Shown piece after piece: positions 1 through 7,342 of a DNA stretch of 7,342 nt. The stretch is from NCBI GenBank assembly GCA_003520285.1, contig DOVB01000179.1, positions 1-7,342 on the forward strand, given 5' to 3'. Below the pieces are notes generated by a model. It saw only the letters and a program-made list of their open reading frames with translations, was not told the origin of the DNA and did no database searches. Numbering within the stretch: the first letter of the stretch is position 1; each line of letters begins with the position of its first letter. The DNA is from Halieaceae bacterium (GTDB lineage: Bacteria; Pseudomonadota; Gammaproteobacteria; Pseudomonadales; Halieaceae). The translations under genes and the position numbers were made by a program.

Positions 1-1693
<1,693 letters not shown>

Positions 1694-1697
<4 letters not shown>

Positions 1698-2323
1698 ACT
1701 GGGCTCTCTATTTGCCACGGCTTAGGGTGACTCTGAAAAGTATGCGTGAGAATCTCATCGAGCATGGCGAGTGACATGCCCCAAATCACTTTATTCTGAT
1801 ATTGGTAGCACGGAATCTGCCGAGGCATATCCAACAATTCAGCTGGCATAGGACGGCGATTGCTCAGATCCAGAATGAAACTTAAAGGCACCTCTACCAC
1901 TTCCGCCACTTCATGATTCGGCGTAGCGCTGATATCTCTATCGACCCTCAACACATAGGGACAAACCACCAAACCCCGATCACTGTGACTCTGCGCTCGG
2001 CGCGCACGAATATCTGATAAACGACCAATGACTCGGTCAGCAGGCGTCAACTGAAATCCAATCTCTTCCTCTGTCTCTCTCACCGCAGCGGCAAAGGAGT
2101 GAGAATCTTTAGCATCGACCATGCCACCCGGAAACGCCATATGTCCTGACCAAGGGTCGCCCTTGCGTTCCGCACGGCGTATCATAAGCACGTTTACATC
2201 ACCTGCTGTTTGGCTCAGCATAATGGCGACCGCAGCGCGGCGCGACACTGAGCGCAGTGGGTGCTGCTTGCGCTGATATACGCTCAAAGACGCTTCTATG
2301 TCAGTTAACACACGACCACTCAT
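1694..2323 (-). CDS. Nudix hydrolase, CoA pyrophosphatase (NudL) type
   Basis: This is a cytoplasmic Nudix enzyme. Numbering here counts from an upstream in-frame GTG at 2326; the ATG at 2323, one codon later, is the better start because AGGG lies four bases before that GTG-ATG pair's TGTG. A central beta strand VNVLMIRRAE (44-53) leads to DPWSGHMAFPGG (57-68), the conserved lead-in of CoA-type Nudix proteins, then the Nudix helix ending RETEEEIGF (83-91). That helix carries the metal-binding glutamates. The first acidic position of the box is Asp rather than Glu, as I recall for NudL. WGMSLAMLDEIL (182-193) also matches the C-terminal part of that family, which cleaves CoA to phosphopantetheine and 3',5'-ADP. 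Substrate is inferred, and other Nudix substrates are possible. It converges on the preceding gene with overlapping stops and is divergent from the ABC gene, whose 5' end may overlap it. Confidence 0.92.
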
Positions 2324-2814
2324 CACACCCTATTGCACAGCTCGAGGCACATCATATCAAAGCTAGCACACCAGCGCCCCTGATTGAACTGGATAAGGTC
2401 TCGCTGACCTATCGCGTGCAGCCCGCATTGAGAAACATCTCGTGGCACATTGAGCCGGGTCAGCAATGGGCGATAGTGGGTCCCAATAGCGCGGGCAAAA
2501 CCAGTATTGCCAACATTATAACGGGCACGGTGAAACACTTCGTGGGACACCTAACGCAGTCTCAAGAAGTCCGCGATCGAGGCCTAGCCTACGTATGTTT
2601 TGAGCAGCAAAAGGGATTGATAGAAAGAGACCAAAAACTCGATGACTCAGAGTTTAGACCCGATGCCAAGGATCCAGGAACGATCGTAAGAGATACGCTT
2701 TTCAGCGCAAACAGCTCGGCATCGAGTGTCAATTTCTGGATTGATCAACTCGGCATATTCTTGATCGTGGGATACGCTTCATTTCCACTGGGGAAGCGCG
2801 CAAAACTCTCCTGA
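2257..2814 (+). CDS. modF: ModF-like tandem ABC ATPase, N-terminal fragment before a frameshift
   Basis: This open frame codes for the first part of a ModF/PhrA-like protein, a soluble two-domain ABC ATPase. It has LIELDKVSLTYRVQPALRN (42-60), Walker A GPNSAGKT (75-82) and a Q-loop in CFEQQ (114-118). Homology continues to WIDQLGIF (161-168); beyond that the frame reads nonsense and stops at 2812-2814. The expected continuation, LDRGIRFISTGEARKTLL, is in the frame one base back, from 2760 on. The start is uncertain. The only early start codon is a GTG at 2257, which would overlap the opposite Nudix gene by about 67 bases. An ATC at 2356, eight bases after GAGG (2344-2347), sits where an ATG would suit the domain. 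CTG at 2380 is another option. Product identity is well supported; whether this half is made as a useful protein is doubtful. The molybdate link of the name is not supported by neighbours. Confidence 0.7.
   Translation: MGAACADIRSKTLLCQLTHDHSSHPIAQLEAHHIKASTPAPLIELDKVSLTYRVQPALRNISWHIEPGQQWAIVGPNSAGKTSIANIITGTVKHFVGHLTQSQEVRDRGLAYVCFEQQKGLIERDQKLDDSEFRPDAKDPGTIVRDTLFSANSSASSVNFWIDQLGIFLIVGYASFPLGKRAKLS
2755..2766 (+). other. Frameshift junction in the ModF-like gene
   Basis: Codons in the upstream frame read TGG ATT GAT CAA CTC GGC ATA TTC and then lose homology. The frame one base back gives CTT GAT CGT GGG ATA CGC (2760-2777), coding LDRGIR, and runs straight into the ABC signature STGEARK. 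The downstream frame has a TGA at 2742-2744, so the shift must lie after that. Loss of one C in TTCCTT would explain it simply. No X XXY YYZ slippery heptamer is present, so programmed slippage is unlikely. A sequencing or assembly error and a true mutation cannot be told apart here. Confidence 0.8.
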
Positions 2815-2846
2815 TTCAGGCGATTTGTAGCAACTCCCAAGTACTC

Positions 2847-3830
2847 TTGCTCGATTCACCCACTGACGGACTTGACCGCAACAGTCAGCGAACTCTCATG
2901 TCAGCGCTCGATGTCTTGTTACAAGGTGATTCATCAATCGTTCTGATGTTGCGGGACCTGGCCCAAGTGCCTGACCGAGTCAGCCACCTTTTGGTATTGG
3001 ACCGGGGGCGTATCGTGTTTCAGGGCACCAAAACAGAAGCGCTCGCGGCCGACACAGTGCGCGCTGTGTTCCAACCCTCGCCTCTTACCTTTCAGGCCCT
3101 GCCAAGCCCCCCCACACGCGACTCAGTACTCTCAAGAGACCCCATCGTCATTCGGAATGTGAGTGTGTGGTTCGATGATAATCCAGTCCTTAGCGATGTC
3201 TGCTGGCACATGAAGGCGGGGCAAAATACGCTGCTTGCAGGACCCAATGGCTCTGGTAAAACGACTCTTCTGAGTTTAGTCACAGGTGACAGTCCGAAAG
3301 CCTATGGTCAAGACATTACGATATTCGGAACTCGTCGCGGCAGTGGCGAAAGCGTGTGGGAAATCAAACAGCACTTTGGCTTGCTCGATACCTCGACTCA
3401 CCTCAAGTTTCCGCACCATCAAACAGTACTCGAAGCGGTGCTCTCGGGATTTTATGACAGCCAGGGACTTTACCAAACTACCGGAGCGTCGCAGCGACAG
3501 ATAGCCGCGCAATGGCTAGATACCATTAGACTTGCTGATCTGATCAACGCTCAGTTTGGCACCTTATCGTTTGGTCAACAACGACTCGTATTGTTGGCAA
3601 GAGCACTGGTCAAACATCCCCGTGTGCTTATCTTGGACGAGCCAACCCTCGGCTTAGATGCACAATCGACTCAGTGTCTTATGAATTGTGTGGACCACGT
3701 GATTGCCACCAGTGATATTCAATTGATTTTCGTAAGCCACAATATCGGTGAACGGCCTCGGTGCATTAACCAGTATTTAGAATTTCAAGCCGCTGACAAT
3801 CGTTACCAGCTCGTTTGCACCGACGACTAA
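2847..3830 (+). CDS. modF: ModF-like tandem ABC ATPase, C-terminal fragment after the frameshift
   Basis: This frame completes the two-domain ATPase. Coding similarity begins upstream at about 2760 with the domain 1 signature STGEARK (2784-2804). The listed start is a TTG at 2847 inside the Walker B of that domain, so a protein starting here would lack most of domain 1. Walker B of domain 1 reads LLLDSPTDGLD, with Ser where the catalytic Glu belongs, and its H-loop position is Arg (MLRD). Domain 2 is complete: Walker A GPNGSGKT (132-139), GTRRGSGESVWEIKQHFG (161-178, close to ModF), signature LSFGQQ (240-245), Walker B LILDEP (261-266) and switch His 298 in VSHN. The pattern follows E. coli ModF, a protein with no membrane domain and no firmly established role. 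The stop overlaps that of the convergent lipoprotein gene. Identity is strong; function as a broken gene is uncertain. Confidence 0.85.
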   Translation: MLDSPTDGLDRNSQRTLMSALDVLLQGDSSIVLMLRDLAQVPDRVSHLLVLDRGRIVFQGTKTEALAADTVRAVFQPSPLTFQALPSPPTRDSVLSRDPIVIRNVSVWFDDNPVLSDVCWHMKAGQNTLLAGPNGSGKTTLLSLVTGDSPKAYGQDITIFGTRRGSGESVWEIKQHFGLLDTSTHLKFPHHQTVLEAVLSGFYDSQGLYQTTGASQRQIAAQWLDTIRLADLINAQFGTLSFGQQRLVLLARALVKHPRVLILDEPTLGLDAQSTQCLMNCVDHVIATSDIQLIFVSHNIGERPRCINQYLEFQAADNRYQLVCTDD

Positions 3831-4207
3831 CGAACAAACTGATCCAGCTCTCGACACTTTTCCGCGCTCTTGCAGTACAGCAAACCTCGCTCCGCCATCG
3901 CCATGGCTGAACGCTCATCACCCGCTACAGCGTAGGCCCTAGCAATTGCTAAATACACGCGAGCATCGTCGGCGTGAATGCGCTGGGCCCTCTCGAACAG
4001 CGCAATCGCTCCAGTGATATCCTCACTCTCAAGAAGTGCTTCGCCTTCATCAAGTAGCCTGAAGTAAGCTGGCGACAAGGCCGGCTCTACCATTACCGAT
4101 GGCGGTAACTTTGGCGTTGTCTCCTCGACTTCACGCACCATAGGAGCCGCGCAACCAGCGATGACAGATGCAGCCAAAATCATGACATATCGTCGCCATT
4201 GCACCAT
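3827..4207 (-). CDS. lpoP: TPR lipoprotein, probable PBP1b activator LpoP
   Basis: The protein has 126 residues. A short positively charged N-terminus and hydrophobic segment lead to the lipobox IAGC, with C19 as the lipid-modified cysteine. Ala follows the Cys, so there is no Asp+2 inner-membrane retention signal and outer-membrane placement is likely. A Pro/Glu-rich linker (22-45) precedes two tetratricopeptide-like repeats, about 48-81 (ALLESEDITGAIALFERAQ) and 82-115 (VYLAIARAYAVAGDERSAM). The gene begins one base after the stop of mrcB. In Pseudomonas aeruginosa a small TPR lipoprotein beside PBP1b, LpoP, activates that synthase, and size, topology and position all match here. The SD AGGAGG (4218-4213) lies five bases before the ATG. 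C112 and C118 could form a disulfide. Activation of PBP1b is inferred from context; a generic TPR lipoprotein is the alternative. Confidence 0.85.
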   Translation of the reverse strand: MVQWRRYVMILAASVIAGCAAPMVREVEETTPKLPPSVMVEPALSPAYFRLLDEGEALLESEDITGAIALFERAQRIHADDARVYLAIARAYAVAGDERSAMAMAERGLLYCKSAEKCRELDQFVR

Positions 4208-4208
4208 C

Positions 4209-6464
4209 TTATCCTCCTAATAATTTGTCGAGCCAGTCTCGCACTGGGCGGCTAGATGAGCGGCAGTCTGTTCTGGCTGCCGGTTCTGAACCCGCTTTAA
4301 AGGGGATCCGTCTAGCATGCTCACAGCCCTTGCCAGTCCGCAAACCACTGCGCTCATCGATCCAAGCTAGCGAGATGCTCTCTGGCATTCGGTAAGCAAC
4401 AGATCTCTGGGCCTGTGATCCCATAAATCGCGCCCAAATTTGACCAGCCCCCAGCGTACCCGTCAAATTCGTTGAGCGATTATCGTCAAAACCAACCCAT
4501 GTTACTGTGAGTAAGTCTCCGCTGAACCCAGCAAACCATGAGTCTCTGCCGTCATCACTGGTGCCACTTTTTGCAGCGGTAACTAAGTCATCGGGCAACA
4601 GCGACTGTAACCGCGCACCTGTGCCTTCTACCATTACACCCAACAAAGCATAGTGCAATAAGTGCATGCTCGTTCGCTCGACCGTGCGCTCATAAGAAAG
4701 AGGGTAACGCCGTAGAGGCTGTCCCTGCGAGTCAACAATGGCTCGTATAGTTCTGAGCGGCGTCCGAAATCCGCCGGCTGCTATGGTTTGATACATCGCC
4801 GCTAAATCGATCGGAGCATACTCTCCTACGCCCAGCGGAAGGGCCGCGACTTCTGGAATATAACTTGAGATCCCGAGTCTTTGGAGCGTCTGTTTCACAC
4901 GATCAGCACCCAGCTCTAAACCCAGCTTGACTGCCGGTAAATTCAGAGACTGAATCAGCGCTTGATACAGCAATACCTCACCTCGATAAGTTTTATCGAA
5001 ATTTTCAGGCGCCCAGACATCACCGTTCGGTAAGGTGTAACTCAAGGGCGCATCATCTAGCACAGACGCTAGCGAAAAGCGCTCAGATTGCTCCAAGGCA
5101 AGCAAATAAACAGCTGGTTTAAACAAGGAACCTGCGGGCCGGCGTGCATCAAGAGCTCGGTTGAATCCCGCCTGGCTGACTCGCCGCCCACCAGTCAGGG
5201 CAACTACTTCGCCGCTATCGACACGAGTTACAACCGATGCCGACTCGAGGGCATCATCGCCCCCACCCACCGAGGCCAAGCCACGCCGGGTCGATTCTTG
5301 CAAAGCCTCTTGCAGCGAGGGATCAAAAGCCGTAAAGATCCTAAGACCCAAGGTCGATAAATCTTCATCCCGATACTCGAGTCGAAGTTGCCGCCTTACC
5401 AACTCCAGGTAAGCCGGGAATCTTTGCTTGGTGGCATGTTGCCTCTGAAGATCAAGTGGCATGAGCCGAGCAATAGCCGCCTGCTCTTGCGAAATGACGC
5501 CCTGCTCTGCCCAGACGCCAAGAACCAAATTTCGGCGTTCTCGTGCTCGATCAGGATTGCGCCGGGGATTATAAAGTGACGGACCTTTCACCATGCCAAC
5601 GAGCAGGGCTTGCTGATGCAATCCGAGTTGCGTAATCGGGGTATCAAAGTAGTGCAACGCGCCGAGCGCAAAACCATGAATTGCGCGCGGTCCCTCTTGA
5701 CCCAAATAAATTTCGTTGAGGTAGCCTTCTAGGATCTCATCTTTCTCTGCATGCCACTCTAACAATACCGACATAAAGAGCTCTCTAACCTTGCGTATTA
5801 GAGTACGATCAGGTGTTAAGTAATAGTTTTTCACCAACTGCTGGGTGATTGTTGAACCACCAGCAACGACTCTGCCTGACTGAAGATTGGTACTAAAAGC
5901 GCGCACAATACCGGTCAGAGAAAACCCTTTATGAGTCTGAAATTGCTGATCCTCGATCGCCAACAGACCCTCAGTGAGGGTGCGCGGCACCTCAGAGAGC
6001 TGAACCAAAATGCGATCCTCGCCATGTTTTGGATAAACACCACCAATCACCATGGGCTCGAGCCGCAGCAAGTCGATGGCATCGGCATCTCGCGTGAGCT
6101 CAACCACACGATTTTGCCGGAGTTTAATGGTATGGCGAGCGCCTTCAACCAACTGATCGGGAAACTTAAAATCACGAGTGAACAGCTCGAGCTGGGTGCC
6201 AGCAAGCCGAAATTGACCGGGACGGAAAAGTTGATCAACTCTCCGATATCCGATTCCCTCAAGCTCTGCAACGAGTTGCGCCGACGAAACCTGAGCACCT
6301 TCAAATAACTCCAGAGAACGTGCATAAACCGTCGCGGGCAGCGCGTAACGCTTCCGATCGAAGGTGCTGCTAATAACCGCGTCTAAATACGCGACCCACA
6401 CCAAAACCAAAACCAATGCCGCCAATAACGCTTTTGATCCGAGGATTAAGCTTCGTGTCAACAT
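4209..6464 (-). CDS. mrcB: Penicillin-binding protein 1b, bifunctional glycosyltransferase/transpeptidase
   Basis: This class A PBP polymerises lipid II into glycan strands and cross-links them at the periplasmic face of the inner membrane. It has 751 residues. A very short cytoplasmic tail precedes one membrane helix (about 10-28). A UB2H-like region follows (about 60-145, with GYRRVDQLFRPGQFRL). The GT51 domain has the catalytic Glu 171 in EDQQF, GGSTITQQLVKNYYL (202-216) and Glu 251 in EIYLGQ. The transpeptidase domain has the nucleophile S446 in SLFK, SLN (506-508) and KSGT (632-635). The UB2H region and the motif around EGPRAIHGF (257-265) point to PBP1b rather than PBP1a. The C-terminal tail carries C714 and C734. 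The ATG at 6464 has no strong SD. The adjacent lipoprotein gene one base downstream is its likely activator. All catalytic residues are intact. Confidence 0.96.
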   Translation of the reverse strand: MLTRSLILGSKALLAALVLVLVWVAYLDAVISSTFDRKRYALPATVYARSLELFEGAQVSSAQLVAELEGIGYRRVDQLFRPGQFRLAGTQLELFTRDFKFPDQLVEGARHTIKLRQNRVVELTRDADAIDLLRLEPMVIGGVYPKHGEDRILVQLSEVPRTLTEGLLAIEDQQFQTHKGFSLTGIVRAFSTNLQSGRVVAGGSTITQQLVKNYYLTPDRTLIRKVRELFMSVLLEWHAEKDEILEGYLNEIYLGQEGPRAIHGFALGALHYFDTPITQLGLHQQALLVGMVKGPSLYNPRRNPDRARERRNLVLGVWAEQGVISQEQAAIARLMPLDLQRQHATKQRFPAYLELVRRQLRLEYRDEDLSTLGLRIFTAFDPSLQEALQESTRRGLASVGGGDDALESASVVTRVDSGEVVALTGGRRVSQAGFNRALDARRPAGSLFKPAVYLLALEQSERFSLASVLDDAPLSYTLPNGDVWAPENFDKTYRGEVLLYQALIQSLNLPAVKLGLELGADRVKQTLQRLGISSYIPEVAALPLGVGEYAPIDLAAMYQTIAAGGFRTPLRTIRAIVDSQGQPLRRYPLSYERTVERTSMHLLHYALLGVMVEGTGARLQSLLPDDLVTAAKSGTSDDGRDSWFAGFSGDLLTVTWVGFDDNRSTNLTGTLGAGQIWARFMGSQAQRSVAYRMPESISLAWIDERSGLRTGKGCEHARRIPFKAGSEPAARTDCRSSSRPVRDWLDKLLGG
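4213..4218 (-). promoter_or_regulatory. Shine-Dalgarno of the LpoP-like gene, inside the end of mrcB
   Basis: On the minus strand the sequence reads GGAGGATAAGATG: AGGAGG, then ATAAG, then the ATG at 4207. The perfect anti-16S match is formed by the last two glycine codons of PBP1b (GGA GGA), and the mrcB stop TAA lies in the spacer. This fixes the lipoprotein start and implies that ribosomes finishing mrcB are well placed to start it, so the two proteins are probably made together. Confidence 0.85.
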
Positions 6465-6553
6465 AAAAATAAGGCTAGCATCTGGTAAGAATACCCTTTC
6501 AATTAGATGGGATGCTGAGATAATACACCAAACCTAAGGCGAAGCGATCGGAC
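6465..6553. promoter_or_regulatory. Divergent promoter region of mrcB and the PfkB kinase
   Basis: This 89-base gap is the only true intergenic region in the window and must hold the promoters of both divergent genes. On the plus strand GATAAT (6519-6524) matches five of six bases of the -10 consensus. A poor -35 TTTCAA lies 16 bases upstream (6497-6502). On the minus strand TATTAT (6525-6520), also five of six, covers almost the same bases, so a shared bidirectional -10 is possible. It would give an mrcB leader of roughly 50 bases. No clear operator or riboswitch is seen. Confidence 0.35.
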
Positions 6554-7342
6554 ATGAAAACATATAACATTTTTGGTATTGGTGCGGCCCTAGTAGACAC
6601 CGAAATCAAAGTGAGCGATCAAGATCTCGTTCAAATGGAAGTCCAGAAAGGGGTGATGACCTTAGTCGATCAATCTCGCCAAGATCAGCTATTGGGGCAT
6701 CTCCAAGACCATTTGACCACCGCCGAACACGCGAGTGGCGGCAGTGCCGCCAACTCGATTATTGCGGCCTCTCTGATGGGAAGCCCAACTTATTTTGCGT
6801 GTAAAGTAGCGCACGATACGGATGGCGACATCTACCTAGGCGATCTGCAGCAAGCCGGTGTGGCGTGCGACGAAAGGGCCGCTCGCGGCATTGGTACAAC
6901 GGGGAAATGCTTAGTCTTAATCACCCCCGATGCTGAGCGAAGCATGAATACGTTTCTTGGTATCAGCGCTTCCTTGTCTTTGGATCAACTGAACAAATCA
7001 GCTCTCATTAACAGCGAATGGCTTTACCTAGAAGCCTATCAGGCGCCGTCTCCAACCGGTATGGAAGCGTGTCTAACAGCCTTGGACATCGCCCGCGAAA
7101 ACAATGTCAAAATTGCCTTGAGTTTCTCAGACCCTGGTATGGTTGAGCACTTTCGCTCGCAAGTGGACGCATTGGTTGGAGATCACGTTGATCTTATTTT
7201 CTGCAATACCGAAGAGGCGCTGTGCTTTGCCAAAACAGAGTCAGTAGATGACGCCATTGCACTCTTGAAAACCAAAGCAAAGCAATTTGTCATGACTCGT
7301 GGCGCCGAGGGAGCCCTGGCATTTGATGGCGCCACAATGCAC
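6554..7342 (+). CDS. PfkB-family sugar or nucleoside kinase (adenosine kinase-like), partial at 3' end
   Basis: An open frame of 263 codons runs from the ATG at 6554 to the window edge without a stop. The start MKTYNIFGIGAALVDTEIKV holds the first strand and D15, which binds the sugar hydroxyls in this fold. GGSAAN (62-67) matches the first PfkB signature. NTEE (218-221) matches the N-x-x-E motif that coordinates magnesium and phosphate, and TRGAEG (248-253) leads into the ATP site. The second signature, with the catalytic Asp (D-T-x-G-A-G-D), would lie just past the edge. The family phosphorylates adenosine, ribose, fructose or similar using ATP in the cytoplasm. Overall look is of the COG0524 proteins often labelled adenosine kinase in gammaproteobacteria, but substrate cannot be decided here. 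The SD is weak: AAGG at 6536-6539 is too far, and only CGGA lies close to the ATG. Confidence 0.9.
   Translation, partial: MKTYNIFGIGAALVDTEIKVSDQDLVQMEVQKGVMTLVDQSRQDQLLGHLQDHLTTAEHASGGSAANSIIAASLMGSPTYFACKVAHDTDGDIYLGDLQQAGVACDERAARGIGTTGKCLVLITPDAERSMNTFLGISASLSLDQLNKSALINSEWLYLEAYQAPSPTGMEACLTALDIARENNVKIALSFSDPGMVEHFRSQVDALVGDHVDLIFCNTEEALCFAKTESVDDAIALLKTKAKQFVMTRGAEGALAFDGATMH

Noticed and set aside
2298..2366. Short plus-strand frame from the ATG at 2298
   Set aside because: It stops after 22 codons, lies partly over the Nudix 5' end and encodes nothing recognisable.
2323..2550. 75-codon open frame on the minus strand upstream of the Nudix gene
   Set aside because: It is the complement of the conserved first ABC domain and its product shows no recognisable motif.
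2742..2770. Programmed -1 ribosomal frameshift in the ABC gene
   Set aside because: The direction fits, but there is no X XXY YYZ slippery heptamer in the incoming frame and no evident stimulatory stem or internal SD; a one-base deletion is simpler.
5931..6325. Open frames overlapping the N-terminal part of mrcB (125 codons on plus, 92 on minus)
   Set aside because: They are shadows of the PBP1b reading frame with unnatural composition and no motifs.
6474..6502. mrcB promoter with -35 TTGAAA (6502-6497, minus)
   Set aside because: The -35 is reasonable, but at 16-18 base spacing the -10 would be GCTAGC or similar, a poor match.
6477..6516. Inverted repeat AGCATC...GATGCT and small hairpin GGTA-AGAA-TACC in the mrcB-kinase gap
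   Set aside because: Six-base arms with a 28-base gap and a four-base stem are expected by chance at this length; neither is followed by a T-run, so no terminator or operator is claimed.

Overview
The window looks like chromosomal core DNA of a free-living gammaproteobacterium, probably related to Pseudomonas or to marine oligotrophs such as the OM60/NOR5 group. This rests on three things: a Pseudomonas-type magnesium porphobilinogen synthase, a PBP1b with a UB2H-like region, and a TPR lipoprotein of the LpoP kind beside it. The exact taxon is an inference. Base composition is moderate, close to half GC by eye. I see no tRNA, rRNA, insertion sequence, CRISPR array or phage gene.

Layout. (1) Positions 1-1697, plus strand: the tail of a probable hemL, then hemB, then a small secreted cysteine-containing protein. 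The three are chained by ATGA and 11-base overlaps, so they read as one translationally coupled unit. (2) 1694-2323, minus strand: a Nudix hydrolase of the CoA pyrophosphatase type. (3) About 2257 or 2356 to 3830, plus strand: a ModF-like tandem ABC ATPase broken by a frameshift near 2758. (4) 6464-3827, minus strand: mrcB (PBP1b) followed one base later by a TPR lipoprotein, the probable PBP1b activator LpoP. (5) 6554 to the end, plus strand: a PfkB-family sugar or nucleoside kinase, cut by the window edge.

How the genes relate. HemL makes 5-aminolevulinate and HemB condenses two molecules of it to porphobilinogen, so the first two genes are consecutive tetrapyrrole steps. PBP1b polymerises and cross-links peptidoglycan, and the lipoprotein is its likely outer-membrane activator. 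The other genes have no evident shared pathway.

The window is very compact. The only real intergenic space is 6465-6553, between the divergent mrcB and kinase genes. No stretch over 300 bases lacks a gene. Both convergent gene pairs end in the same interlocked CTAA tetramer, which leaves no room for a terminator between them.

The items most worth a second look are the secreted protein after hemB, whose cysteine layout resembles the TIMP/netrin-like (NTR) fold; the frameshifted ABC gene, which also lacks a good start codon and the catalytic Glu of its first ATPase domain; and the PBP1b-LpoP pair. I see no clearly new multi-gene system.
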